Shown: positions 18,205-27,403, counted from the stretch's first letter. The stretch: 64,000 nucleotides of DNA from Thermomonas sp. (GCF_023953935.1 NZ_JAMLIW010000004.1:1-64000); one strand, 5' to 3'. Made by a program: numbers and translations. Notes: generated by a model from the letters alone, not told the origin.

Positions 18205-21174
18205 ATGGCATCCGACGAGCATCTGCGGCGTGCGCTGGAGCTGTTTGATGCCGCGCTGGAACAACCCGAGCCGCAGCGCGAGGCGTGGCTGCATGCGCAG
18301 TGCGCGGGCGATGCGGCGCTGCTGGCGCAGGTGCGCGCGCTGCTGGCGGCCGATGCGCACGACAGCGCAGCCGACCTGTGCCTGAACCCGCTGGCTGCCG
18401 TCAGCGCCGAGGCCGCCACCACGGCGCCAGCGGAGGCGCTGCTGGGTGAGCGCATCGGCGCCTGGCGGATCACCGGCGTGCTTGGGCGCGGCGGCATGGG
18501 CGCGGTGTACGCGGTGGAGCGCGCCGACGGCCAGTTTGCCCAGCAGGCCGCGCTCAAGCGGGTGCGCTTCGGGCTGGATTCTCCTGCCGCCCGCGACCGT
18601 TTCCTGCGCGAACGCCAGATCCTCGCCGGATTGCACCACCCCGGCATCGCCCGCCTGCTGGACGGCGGCACCGACGCCCACAACGCGCCGTATTTCGTGA
18701 TGGAACGGGTGGACGGGGAGCCCATCGACCGTTGGTGCGACGCCCGTCGGCTGAGCCTGCGCGCGCGCGTCACGCTGTTTTTGCAGGTGCTCGACGCGGT
18801 GGCTTACGCCCACCGCAACCTGGTGGTGCACCGCGACCTCAAACCGTCCAACCTGCTGGTGGATGCCCAGGGCCGGGCGCGGCTGCTGGATTTCGGCATT
18901 GCGCGGCTTTGCGACGGTGAAACCGGCAGCGCCACCGGCACCCTGGACCGCGTGCTGACCCCGGAATTTGCCGCCCCCGAGCAGATCCTGGGCGATGCCG
19001 TGGGCACGGCCACCGACATCTACCAGCTCGGCCTGCTGCTGTTTCGCCTGCTCACCGGAGCCCATCCGCACGGAATCACCGCCCAGACCACCCTGCGTCG
19101 CCAGTTGGAGCTGCTGGGCGTTGACGCCGGGCGTGCGTCCAGCGCGGTGCTCAAGGCCGATCAGGCCCAGGCGCTGGCACGGCGCGCCTCTCCGGATCAG
19201 CTTGCGCGCCAGCTGCGCGGCGATCTTGACGTCATCCTCGCCAAGGCCATGCAGCGCGAGCCGGAGGCCCGCTACGCCGACGTGGCCAGCCTGCGCGAGG
19301 ATCTTGCCGCCTGGCTGGACGGCCGGCCGGTAGCGGCGCGCGCGCCGAGCTTCCGCTACCGCGCCGGGCGCTTCGTGCGGCGCAATCGTTGGACGGTGGC
19401 CGGCGGCGTCTTCACCCTGTGCGTGATCCTGATCGGCAGCGGCGTATCGCTGTGGCAGGCGCGGCAGGCCAAGCGCGAAGCAGCGCGTGCCGATGCGGTC
19501 AGCGCCTATCTGGCCGGCATTTTCACCAGCATCGACCCCGAGCACGGCTGGAACCGCAACGTGGGCGTGCGCGATTTGCTCGACGACGGCGCGCGCCGGC
19601 TCGATGCCGGGGCATTGGCCGACCAGCCGGCCGCCGAGGCCCGCCTGCGCGGCACCCTGGCGCAGACCTACGCCGCGCTGGGTGACTATGCCGCGGCGCG
19701 GATACAGGTGAACAAGGCGCTGAGCCTGAGCACCCACGACCCGCAGGCCACGGTGCAGCTGCGCATCCAGCAGGCCGAATTGCAGCAGCTTGCCGGCGAA
19801 TACCGCAGCGCCGCGGCCAATTTGGCCGCCCTGGAGGCCGAATTGACCGCGCACGGCACGGCCCACGCCGACGCGCTGGATCTGGTGCACGGCAAGCAGG
19901 CGGATCTGGCCGAGCAGATGGAAGACCTTCCGCGCGCGCTGCGGCTGGGGGAGGCGGTGTACCGATCCGCCCTGACCCGGCACGGGGCTTCCGATGCCCG
20001 CACCCAGGCCTACCAGCAAACCTACGCGCTGCTTCTGGGCAGCGCCGGCAAAACCGGCGCGGCGGTGCAGCTGCAGCGCGCCTTGCTGGCCACCCAGCGC
20101 ACACTGCCGGCGCTGCCCAAGGCCACCCTGGCCACGACCTTGCACAACCTGGCCACCTTGACCAACGACGATGGTCATCCGGCCGAGGCGATCGCGTATG
20201 CCGACGAAGCGCTGCGGCTGCGGCAGGCGGCTCTGCCCGCGCAGCACCCGCTGATTGCCCGCAGCCTGGCCTATCTGGCCTATCTGCAGGGGCAGGCCAA
20301 CCGGCGTGAACCCGCGTTGCGCAATTTCGCCAGTGCGGTGGCGTTGCTGGACACGCCGGCGCATCCGGACGACGAGCTGCTGGCCAATACCCACAACAAC
20401 TGGGCGGTGACCTGCTACCAATTCAGCGACCTGACCTGCGCACGTACCCATCTGGACGCCGCCATCACGCTGTGGAGCCGGCTGCTGCCGGCCGACCACA
20501 GCGACCTGCTCTCCGCGCGCAACAACCTGGCCGCCGTGTTGAATGAAACCGGCGCGCTGGCCGAAGCCGAAGGGCAGATCCGCCAGATCATCGCGGCGCG
20601 GCGGGCCAAGCACAGCCGCGCCCTGGACGATGCGCTGGGGCTGGCGGCCGGTTACAACATGCTGACCGTCAACCTGTCCAGCCAGAATCGTCCGCTGCAA
20701 GCGCTGGAAGCCGCCCAACAGGCGCTGGCCAGTCTGCAAGACGCCGGTGTCAGCGATCAGGCCGCGCTGGGTTCGGCCTGGAACAGCATCGCGTTTGCCG
20801 AATGGCGCATGGGCCGCTGCGTGGACAGCCTCGAACATGCGCGCCGGGCCATCGAGATGTTTGAACAGGCCGGCGCCCACGACCGGCTGCCGTCGGCACA
20901 GCTGAACCTGGCGCGCTGCCTCGTGCGCGACTCGGCCACCGCGCGGGCGGGCATTGCGCAGGCCGAAGCGGTGCGCAAGGCGGTGCCCGCCGGCTCGAAC
21001 ACCGGGCAGCAGGCACGCGCCGCGCAGGCCGAAGGCTGGCTGGTCCTGGGCCAGCGCAAGAATGCCAATGCCCTGGCCGATGCATTGATTGCCGAGCTCA
21101 TCGCCAGCGGCAAACCGCAGTCGCGCACCATCGTGCGAATGCAGGCAGTGCGCTCGGGTCGGCTGGCGCAGTAG
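18205..21174 (+). CDS. membrane-anchored Ser/Thr protein kinase with C-terminal TPR region 3
   Basis: A 989-residue Hanks-type kinase. Motifs are LGRGGMGAVYAVE, lysine in AALKRV, HRDLKPSNL, DFGIARL and the activation-segment end LTPEFAAPEQ. A transmembrane helix lies at about residues 395-417, followed by about 570 residues of TPR-type helices, some longer than in the other two kinases. The ATG at 18205 has a GGAGG site 4-8 bp upstream and the same MASD/MASG beginning as kinases 1 and 2. Its natural partner is probably sigma 3 at 15279, but the adhesin gene on the other strand lies between them. The region upstream of 18205 is shared with the adhesin start, so the two promoters are divergent within about 200 bp. 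Confidence 0.92.
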   Translation: MASDEHLRRALELFDAALEQPEPQREAWLHAQCAGDAALLAQVRALLAADAHDSAADLCLNPLAAVSAEAATTAPAEALLGERIGAWRITGVLGRGGMGAVYAVERADGQFAQQAALKRVRFGLDSPAARDRFLRERQILAGLHHPGIARLLDGGTDAHNAPYFVMERVDGEPIDRWCDARRLSLRARVTLFLQVLDAVAYAHRNLVVHRDLKPSNLLVDAQGRARLLDFGIARLCDGETGSATGTLDRVLTPEFAAPEQILGDAVGTATDIYQLGLLLFRLLTGAHPHGITAQTTLRRQLELLGVDAGRASSAVLKADQAQALARRASPDQLARQLRGDLDVILAKAMQREPEARYADVASLREDLAAWLDGRPVAARAPSFRYRAGRFVRRNRWTVAGGVFTLCVILIGSGVSLWQARQAKREAARADAVSAYLAGIFTSIDPEHGWNRNVGVRDLLDDGARRLDAGALADQPAAEARLRGTLAQTYAALGDYAAARIQVNKALSLSTHDPQATVQLRIQQAELQQLAGEYRSAAANLAALEAELTAHGTAHADALDLVHGKQADLAEQMEDLPRALRLGEAVYRSALTRHGASDARTQAYQQTYALLLGSAGKTGAAVQLQRALLATQRTLPALPKATLATTLHNLATLTNDDGHPAEAIAYADEALRLRQAALPAQHPLIARSLAYLAYLQGQANRREPALRNFASAVALLDTPAHPDDELLANTHNNWAVTCYQFSDLTCARTHLDAAITLWSRLLPADHSDLLSARNNLAAVLNETGALAEAEGQIRQIIAARRAKHSRALDDALGLAAGYNMLTVNLSSQNRPLQALEAAQQALASLQDAGVSDQAALGSAWNSIAFAEWRMGRCVDSLEHARRAIEMFEQAGAHDRLPSAQLNLARCLVRDSATARAGIAQAEAVRKAVPAGSNTGQQARAAQAEGWLVLGQRKNANALADALIAELIASGKPQSRTIVRMQAVRSGRLAQ

Positions 21175-21250
21175 CCGATGGCAAGCCGCGGGATGAAGCC
21201 GCGGAAAATCCGGGGCGATCGCCCGGTTGCGGGTGGCGGAAGGGGGCGGT

Positions 21251-23140
21251 TTACGCCGCGCGTTCGCGCCGCGCGCGCTCCAGATGCACCAGCAGCAGCG
21301 AGATCGCTGCCGGGGTGACACCGGGGATGCGGCCGGCCTGGCCCACGGTTTGCGGGCGCACGCGCTCGAATTTCTGCTGCACTTCGGCCGACAGCCCGCG
21401 CACCCGCGCGTAATCGAAATCACCGGGAATCGCGGTGGTTTCGTTGCGCTGCTGGCGGGCGATTTCCTCGCGCTGGCGGTTCAGGTAGCCGGCGTATTTG
21501 GTTTCGATCTCGATCTGCTCGATCACCTTGGCATCGTCCACGCCGGGGCCGAGTGCGGGGATTTGCATCAATCCGGCGTAGTCGATCTCGGGCCGCCGCA
21601 GCAGGTCCAGCGCGCTGTTTTCGCGCGTCAGTTCCACGCCCAGCTGGCGCGCGAAGGCCGCGCCCAGCGCGTTATTCGGCGCCGCCCACAAGCTCGACAA
21701 CCGCGCGGTCTCGGCTTCGACCGCATCGCGCTTGCGACTAAAGGCCTGCCAGCGCGCATCGTCCACCAGGCCCAGTTCACGCCCGATCGGCGTGAGGCGC
21801 GCGTCGGCATTGTCCTCGCGCAGCTGCAGCCGGTATTCGGCGCGGCTGGTGAACATGCGATACGGCTCGCTGGTGCCGTGGGTGATCAGGTCGTCGACCA
21901 GGACGCCCAGATAGGCCTGGTCGCGACGCAGCGTGCACGCTTCCTGTTCGCGCACGAAGCGCGCGGCGTTGACGCCCGCCAGCAGGCCCTGCGCGGCGGC
22001 TTCTTCATAGCCGGTGGTGCCGTTGATCTGGCCGGCGAAGAACAGCCCGGCCACCGCCTTGGTTTCCAGCGAGGCCTTCAGCCCGCGCGGATCGAAGAAG
22101 TCGTATTCGATGGCATAGCCGGGGCGGGTGATGTGGGCGTGTTCGAAGCCTTCGATGCTGCGCACCAGCGCCAGCTGCACGTCGAACGGCAGCGAGCTGG
22201 AAATGCCGTTGGGGTAGATCTCGGTGACGTGCAGGCCTTCGGGTTCGACGAAAATCTGGTGCGCGGTTTTCTCCGCGAAGCGCACCACCTTGTCCTCGAT
22301 CGAGGGGCAGTAGCGCGGGCCGATGCCTTCGATCTGCCCGGAATACAGCGGACTGCGGTGCAAGGAGGCGCGGATGATTTCGTGCGTGCGCTCGTTGGTG
22401 TGGGCGATCCAGCAGTTCACCTGCGCCGGCTGGTCGGCGTGGCTGCCGAGAAACGAGAACACCGGGCGCGGGTCATCGCCGGGCTGCACGTCCATTTTCG
22501 AGTAGTCCAGACTGCGCCCGTCGATGCGCGGCGGGGTGCCGGTCTTGAGCCGATCGACCACGAAGCGGCCGTCGCGCAACTTGTGCGCCAGCGCGGTCGA
22601 AGGCGGCTCGCCCATGCGCCCGGCGGCGTACCGGGTTTCCCCGATGTGGATCTTGCCGGCGAGGAAGGTGCCGGCGGTGAGCACCACGGCGGGGGCTTCA
22701 AAGCGCAAGCCGGTGTTGGTGACCGCGCCGCGCACGGCATCGCTTTCGATGACGAGATCGTCGACCGAGGCCTGGAATACCGAGAGGTTTTCCTGCGCTT
22801 CCACCGCCGTGCGGATGAAGGCGCGGTACAGACTGCGGTCGGCCTGGCAGCGGGTGGCGCGCACCGCTGGCCCCTTCGAGCCATTGAGCGTGCGCCACTG
22901 GATGCCGGCGGCGTCGGCGGCCTTGGCCATGATTCCGCCCAGCGCGTCGATTTCCTTGACCAGATGGCCCTTGCCGATCCCGCCGATGGCCGGGTTGCAG
23001 CTCATCGCGCCCACGGTTTCGATGCTGTGGGTGAGCAGCAGGGTGCGCGCACCGCTGCGCGCGGAGGCGAGCGCCGCTTCGGTGCCGGCGTGGCCGCCGC
23101 CGATCACGATCACGTCGAAGTTGTGGAAAGAATCGCGCAT
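21251..23140 (-). CDS. mnmG: tRNA uridine-5-carboxymethylaminomethyl(34) synthesis enzyme MnmG (GidA)
   Basis: MnmG acts with MnmE (GTPase) in the FAD-dependent modification of the wobble uridine of several tRNAs. The product is 629 residues, the usual length. It has the N-terminal FAD-binding motif [14 protein letters not shown] and the family signature [19 protein letters not shown], and the C-terminal helical domain ends with [15 protein letters not shown] chose the ATG at 23140 because an AGGAG sits seven bases upstream; an in-frame ATG two codons earlier (23146) overlaps the stop of a short upstream reading frame. That frame begins with a near-copy of this gene's own 5' end (see 23143-23325), so translation may be coupled. 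Confidence 0.96.
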   Translation of the reverse strand: MRDSFHNFDVIVIGGGHAGTEAALASARSGARTLLLTHSIETVGAMSCNPAIGGIGKGHLVKEIDALGGIMAKAADAAGIQWRTLNGSKGPAVRATRCQADRSLYRAFIRTAVEAQENLSVFQASVDDLVIESDAVRGAVTNTGLRFEAPAVVLTAGTFLAGKIHIGETRYAAGRMGEPPSTALAHKLRDGRFVVDRLKTGTPPRIDGRSLDYSKMDVQPGDDPRPVFSFLGSHADQPAQVNCWIAHTNERTHEIIRASLHRSPLYSGQIEGIGPRYCPSIEDKVVRFAEKTAHQIFVEPEGLHVTEIYPNGISSSLPFDVQLALVRSIEGFEHAHITRPGYAIEYDFFDPRGLKASLETKAVAGLFFAGQINGTTGYEEAAAQGLLAGVNAARFVREQEACTLRRDQAYLGVLVDDLITHGTSEPYRMFTSRAEYRLQLREDNADARLTPIGRELGLVDDARWQAFSRKRDAVEAETARLSSLWAAPNNALGAAFARQLGVELTRENSALDLLRRPEIDYAGLMQIPALGPGVDDAKVIEQIEIETKYAGYLNRQREEIARQQRNETTAIPGDFDYARVRGLSAEVQQKFERVRPQTVGQAGRIPGVTPAAISLLLVHLERARRERAA

Positions 23141-23142
23141 CG

Positions 23143-23325
23143 TCATTCTCCTGCAGGCGGCCACTTGCGCGCACCAGGCTCGCCATTCCATGGCTCGTCA
23201 GGTGCGCCGGCCTCCGCCATCCATGGCTCCGGCGCGTATCGCCGCACGAAGCTTCGCTTCGTCAGCGCGGCGCTACGCCCGCCGCCGATCACGATCACGT
23301 CGAAGTTGTGGAAATTCTGGCGCAT
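23143..23325 (-). other. 60-codon leader reading frame containing a duplicate of the mnmG 5' end
   Basis: This short frame begins [16 protein letters not shown], matching the MnmG N-terminus [16 protein letters not shown]. At DNA level about 35 bp are identical (plus-strand 23279-23313 against 23097-23131). After the GGG the sequence departs into a GC-rich, hairpin-bearing element (short palindrome near 23250; two near-copies of a GCCATGGATGG-type motif). The frame stops at 23143 with TGA overlapping the first possible mnmG ATG (ATGA). It looks like an insertion or partial tandem duplication upstream of mnmG that now forms a leader peptide or dead reading frame. I do not claim a functional peptide. 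Confidence 0.6.
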
Positions 23326-23440
23326 CGGATCTGCTCGCCGATCTGTTTGATTGACAGCGTGACGCAATCCGCTGCGGTCATGTGGTTGCAGTCACAGTTC
23401 GCGAACCCAAGCCGGCAACCGGGCAATTTTCGCACGCGGT

Positions 23441-23456
23441 TGGCACGCTTCCTGCT
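23441..23456 (+). promoter_or_regulatory. sigma-54-like -24/-12 element
   Basis: TGGCACG-N4-CTGCT matches the sigma-54 consensus TGGCACR-N4-TTGCW at all but one position, with GG and GC at the required 12-base distance. A start around 23467 would give a transcript of about 115 nt ending at the strong terminator at 23544-23581. The match could be chance in GC-rich DNA; the terminator placement makes it more interesting. Confidence 0.4.
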
Positions 23457-23466
23457 GCTGTACTGG

Positions 23467-23581
23467 CAGCGCTCGACGTGGCACACCGCAAGGTGATGGT
23501 CGGACTGAACAGGGGCCGATCCTGCGCACGCCGAGAAAGCGACGAGGGCCGGTTGTCGGGGGACAGCCGGCCCTCTTTTTT
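23467..23581 (+). ncRNA. candidate small RNA in the mnmG / PLP-enzyme intergenic region
   Basis: The region between the divergent genes mnmG (minus) and the PLP enzyme at 23859 (plus) contains a plus-strand intrinsic terminator that neither gene needs. The simplest explanation is an independent short transcript, with a sigma-54-like element at the right distance upstream. No convincing protein frame fits: the only long frame here reads through the terminator. I do not recognise the RNA family. The exact 5' end is a guess from the promoter match. Confidence 0.45.
23544..23581 (+). terminator. strong intrinsic terminator
   Basis: A 14-bp stem (23544-23557 with 23562-23575, one T-G wobble) closed by a GGGG tetraloop and followed directly by six T (23576-23581). 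The polarity is plus strand only. It lies upstream of both flanking genes, so it must end some other transcript. Confidence 0.88.
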
Positions 23582-23618
23582 GTTCCCACTGCCTGCGCCG
23601 AGCGCTGCGGCGATGAGT

Positions 23619-23678
23619 GCCGGTGCCCGCAGGACGTGCGGAACAGGGGGGATCCGGGAAGTCCCGCCAGGCACCGGC
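23619..23678 (+). other. structured inverted-repeat region (possible RNA fold)
   Basis: A perfect 9-bp outer stem (GCCGGTGCC at 23619-23627 with GGCACCGGC at 23670-23678) encloses two small hairpins (CGCA/TGCG near 23628-23640 and GGGA/TCCC near 23650-23664). It could fold as a three-way junction in the 5' region of the downstream PLP-enzyme gene. It matches no riboswitch I can name. The rest of 23326-23858 shows nothing else I can support. Confidence 0.3.
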
Positions 23679-23858
23679 GCGGCTAGATTACATCTTTGGG
23701 CGCCGATGTGACGCCGTTCGTCAGGTTTCCGACAAGCTGCGGTTCAGACTGTGACCGAGGTCCGGTTTCCGTGCCCGTTTCGCCTTTGGAACACATCCGA
23801 AGGCCCGGTTTGGTGACGGAAAAGTCGCCGCCGCGAGGTGACGCGCTAGCATTCACCG

Positions 23859-24827
23859 ATGCATCCTGCCGATCGCCCACTCGATCCTGCCAGCGTGTTC
23901 AACGCGGCGGCGCGGCTGTCGCCACATGCGCAAGTCACGCCCGTCCTGACCGCGCGCTCGCTCGACGCCGAGGCAGGCGCGACGCTTCACTTCAAGGCCG
24001 AACACCTGCAACGCAGCGGCGCGTTCAAGTTCCGTGGCGCCTGCAATGCCGTGTTCGCGCTCGCCGAAAGCGAAGCCGCGCGCGGCGTCGTCACGCACTC
24101 CTCCGGCAACCACGGCGCGGCGCTGGCGCTGGCGGCGCGATTGCGCGGGATTCCCTGCCATGTGGTGGTGCCGAATGGTGCGGTGGAGGCCAAGGTCGAG
24201 GCCATCGCGCGACAGGGCGCCATCCTGCATCGCTGCGCGCCAACGATTGCTGCCCGCGAAGCCGGCTGTGCACAGGTGCAGGCCGGCACCGGCGCCACCG
24301 TCATCCATCCCTACACCCACCCCGACGTGATCGCCGGGCAAGGCACCGCCGCGCTGGAACTGCTGACTGCGCACCCGGACCTCGACGCGCTGGTGGTGCC
24401 ACTGGGCGGCGGCGGCCTGGCCACCGGCACTGCGCTGGCGATCCGGGCGCTGCAACGCGACTGCGCGCTGTATCTGGCCGAACCGACCGGCGCAGCCGAC
24501 GGCGCGCGTTCGCTGGCCACCGGCCGACTCGATCACGATTTCGTTCCGGACACCGTCTGCGACGGCCTGCGCGGCGCGCTGGGCGCGATCAACTTCGGGC
24601 ACCTGTCTGCGTTCGGCGCGCAGGTGCTGACGGTGGACGATGCCGACACCCTGGCCGCGCAGCGCCTGCTGCTGCAACGCATGAAGCAACTGGTCGAACC
24701 TTCCTCGGCGATCGCCTTGGCCGCCGTGCTCACCCACCGCGAAACGTTCGCCGGCCGCCGCGTCGGCATCGTGCTGAGCGGCGGCAATGTCGATCTGGCG
24801 GGGCTGGCGGGGATCCTGAGAGGCTGA
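23859..24827 (+). CDS. PLP-dependent threonine/serine dehydratase or serine racemase-like enzyme
   Basis: A 322-residue fold-type II PLP enzyme. It has the PLP-lysine segment RSGAFKFRGACNA (Lys in the SFKxRG-like motif), the substrate loop HSSGNHGAALALA, and the phosphate-binding glycine loop PLGGGGLATGTALA. There is no C-terminal ACT regulatory domain, so it resembles the catabolic dehydratase/serine racemase group rather than biosynthetic IlvA. The likely reaction is deamination of L-threonine or L-serine, or serine racemisation; sequence alone cannot decide. The start at 23859 has no strong ribosome-binding site. It ends 26 bp before the converging peptidase gene. Confidence 0.85.
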   Translation: MHPADRPLDPASVFNAAARLSPHAQVTPVLTARSLDAEAGATLHFKAEHLQRSGAFKFRGACNAVFALAESEAARGVVTHSSGNHGAALALAARLRGIPCHVVVPNGAVEAKVEAIARQGAILHRCAPTIAAREAGCAQVQAGTGATVIHPYTHPDVIAGQGTAALELLTAHPDLDALVVPLGGGGLATGTALAIRALQRDCALYLAEPTGAADGARSLATGRLDHDFVPDTVCDGLRGALGAINFGHLSAFGAQVLTVDDADTLAAQRLLLQRMKQLVEPSSAIALAAVLTHRETFAGRRVGIVLSGGNVDLAGLAGILRG

Positions 24828-24853
24828 ATCCCGCGCCTCCCCCACGCGTCGAT

Positions 24854-27217
24854 TCAATACTTCAAATTCGCCTCGAACAATGCATTGATCCGACGATATT
24901 CATCCAGCCAGCTGTCGGGGTGGACGAAGCCGTGGCGTTCCATCGGGTAGGGCGCGATCGACCACTGGTCCTTGTGCAGTTCGATCAGGCGCTGGGTGAG
25001 CTGGATCGAATCGCGGAAGAACACGTTGTCGTCGATCATGCCGTGGGCGATCAGCAGGTGGTCTTGCAGGCCGCCGGCAAACTCGATTGGTGAGGAACGG
25101 CGATAGGCTTCCGGGTCGAGCTCGGGCTCGTTGAGGATGTTCGAGGTGTATTCGTGGTTGTACTGCATCCAGTCGCTGACCGGACGCAGCGCGGCGCCGG
25201 CCTTGAACACGCCGGGCGCCTGGAACAGCGCGGTCAGGGTCATGAAGCCGCCATAGCTGCCGCCGTAGATGCCGGCGCGATCGCGGTCGCCCTGATGGTT
25301 TTCCACCAGCCAGTCGAGGCCATCGCGATAGTCCTCCAGCTCTGGCTTGCCCATCCAGCGGTAGATCGCGGTGCGCCAGTCGCGGCCATAGCCCTGGCTG
25401 GCGCGGTAGTCGAGGTCAAGGACGATGTAGCCCTCCGCGACCAGCAGGTTATGGAACATCTGTTCGCGAAAATAATCCGGCCAGTGCATGTCGGCGTTCT
25501 GCAGGTAGCCCGCGCCGTGCACGAACATCACGATGGGGTATTTGCGTCCCGGCTCCGGGTTCGCCGGCCCGTAGTACTTGCCCCAGATCACGCCGGCGCC
25601 GTGCTTGCTCGGCACCTGCACGTACTGCGGTTGAATCCACGGATGCGCCTTGAACTCGACGCTGCGGGTGTCGGTGAGCTGGCGCGACGGGCCGCCCTGT
25701 GCGGAGACGATCGACAGCTGCGGCGGCAAATACGCCGCCGAATGCCGCACCAGCAGCGCATCGCCCTGCGGCGACAGCGAGAAATCCTCGACGCCATCCA
25801 GCGCGGTCAATTCGCGCACTTCGCCGCCCGCCGCCGGTGCCGAACAGACTTCGTAATCGATGGGTTTGGCGCGGTTGCACAGGAAATAGAAACTCGCGCC
25901 GTCGCGCGAAACCGCGACCTGCGAGGTTTCCCACTGGCCGTCGGTAATCTGGGTGCGCTGCATGCCGCGCAGGGTGTACAGGTGCGACCAGCCGCTTTCC
26001 TCGCTCAGGTACCACAGCGTCGCGTTGTCCGGCAGCCAGCCGAAATCGTTGAAGCTCCAGTTGATCCAGGCCTCGTCATGCAGGCGATGGCGCGGCTGCA
26101 AGCGGGCATTGGCCAGGTCGACCGTGGCCAGCCAGCGGTCCTTGTTGTCGACCGCGCGCAGCATCAACGCCACGCTGCGGCCGTCCTCGCTCCACTGCGG
26201 CGCCGGGACATCATCGCCGGTGCCGACTTGCAGCGGCCGGTTGCCCTTCAGCGGCTCCTTGCCGGCGGCCTTGCGCAGGGCTGCCAGCGGGTCGTCCTTG
26301 ATGCCGGGCAGGCTGTCGAACTTCAGCTCGCGCACGCTGCCGGTGGCAACCTCGGCCAGCCACAGTCGGTGCGGCAGCGGATCGTTGCGGCCGACCAGGG
26401 TACGCGCGTCCTCGAATTCGCCATAGCCGGATTCGGTGACGGGCACCGGCATCTTTTCGCCACGGCCGGCATCGCCGCCCTTGGCGCGGGTCACCACCAG
26501 CAGCCAGCGCCCATCCGGCGACAGCGCCGAATCGACGATCTCCACGTCCTTGCCCAGGTGGATCGGCGCCGGTGGCCGGCTCGGATCGGCGCGCCGCCAG
26601 GCCTCGGTCTGCGCACGCGTGGCCTCGCGCCGGGCCTTGTCTGCAGCCAGGGTCGTCAGCAGGCGCAATTGATGATCGCGCAGGGAATCCGCCGGCGGCG
26701 TTGCGTCCGGCGCCTCGTCCGCGCGCGGCTGCGCCGCCACCGCCACCACCCGCCCATCCCAGCGATACCAATCCGTACCCACCCGCCAGATCAAGCCGCC
26801 GCTGCGGTTCCACTGCAGGCGATTGGCGGCCTGGTTGTCGCGGGTGAGCTGGGTCAGCGCGCCGCTCTTCAGGTCGCGCACGAACACATTGCCATTGCGG
26901 ACGAAGGCGCTGCGTGCGCCGCCTGCCTCGATCAGCGCGGCGGTATCCATGTCCATGCGGCCGGCGTCATCCACCAGCACCGGCGTGCCGCCCTCGCGGC
27001 CGACCTGCCAGATGTCGCGCAGGTTCGCGCCCTCGCGCTTGAGCATGTAGTAGGCCGACTGGCCATCCCAGCGCCACCACGCCGCATCCACCGGCGGGCC
27101 GATCCAGTCCGGGTCGGCCATCGCCTGTTCCAGGGTCACCGTCGGGTTGGCCGGGGTGGCGGCCCGGGCCACGGGCAGGCTGGCGAACAGGGCAATGGCA
27201 AGCGTGGCAAATCGCAT
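24854..27217 (-). CDS. S9 family peptidase (dipeptidyl-peptidase IV/prolyl oligopeptidase-like), secreted
   Basis: A 787-residue serine peptidase with a signal peptide (MRFATLAIALFASLPVARA), so it is probably periplasmic. The N-terminal two thirds are a DPP4-type beta-propeller (segments such as SPDGRWLLVVT and SPQGDALLVRH). The C-terminal alpha/beta-hydrolase domain has the nucleophile elbow GIYGGSYGGFMTL (Ser near residue 655), Asp in HGMIDDNVFF (near 727) and His in ERHGFVHPDSW (near 764). It would cleave proline- or alanine-containing peptides, supporting peptide scavenging common in this family. The ATG at 27217 begins the signal peptide; the frame is open upstream without a better start. 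Confidence 0.93.
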   Translation of the reverse strand: MRFATLAIALFASLPVARAATPANPTVTLEQAMADPDWIGPPVDAAWWRWDGQSAYYMLKREGANLRDIWQVGREGGTPVLVDDAGRMDMDTAALIEAGGARSAFVRNGNVFVRDLKSGALTQLTRDNQAANRLQWNRSGGLIWRVGTDWYRWDGRVVAVAAQPRADEAPDATPPADSLRDHQLRLLTTLAADKARREATRAQTEAWRRADPSRPPAPIHLGKDVEIVDSALSPDGRWLLVVTRAKGGDAGRGEKMPVPVTESGYGEFEDARTLVGRNDPLPHRLWLAEVATGSVRELKFDSLPGIKDDPLAALRKAAGKEPLKGNRPLQVGTGDDVPAPQWSEDGRSVALMLRAVDNKDRWLATVDLANARLQPRHRLHDEAWINWSFNDFGWLPDNATLWYLSEESGWSHLYTLRGMQRTQITDGQWETSQVAVSRDGASFYFLCNRAKPIDYEVCSAPAAGGEVRELTALDGVEDFSLSPQGDALLVRHSAAYLPPQLSIVSAQGGPSRQLTDTRSVEFKAHPWIQPQYVQVPSKHGAGVIWGKYYGPANPEPGRKYPIVMFVHGAGYLQNADMHWPDYFREQMFHNLLVAEGYIVLDLDYRASQGYGRDWRTAIYRWMGKPELEDYRDGLDWLVENHQGDRDRAGIYGGSYGGFMTLTALFQAPGVFKAGAALRPVSDWMQYNHEYTSNILNEPELDPEAYRRSSPIEFAGGLQDHLLIAHGMIDDNVFFRDSIQLTQRLIELHKDQWSIAPYPMERHGFVHPDSWLDEYRRINALFEANLKY

Positions 27218-27403
27218 CGAAGGTTCCGTCAGTATCCGCAAGCCTCGCAGGGTAGCAGCCCGTCGCGACGCGGCCCGTGCCGGAGGTCCCGGCCCCGTCG
27301 GCAGGTGGCGGGCAATCACGTTGACGCGGCTGTGCACGCGGAAAGCGCAGACTCGGCGCCGGGCCGGGGCGTGATCCGGCATGTGAGTGCGAGTGAGGCG
27401 ATC

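Noticed and set aside
21195-21235. Possible terminator between kinase 3 and mnmG.
   Set aside because: The CCGGGG/CCCGG stem is imperfect and lacks a T tract on either strand, so it is not strong enough to call.
23619-23678. Possible signal-recognition-particle RNA.
   Set aside because: The size and outer stem are roughly plausible, but the conserved GGTCAGGTCCGGAAGGAAG-type apical motif is absent.
23382-23711. A 109-codon plus-strand frame in the mnmG/PLP-enzyme gap.
   Set aside because: It reads straight through a strong intrinsic terminator, has no family resemblance and no ribosome-binding site.
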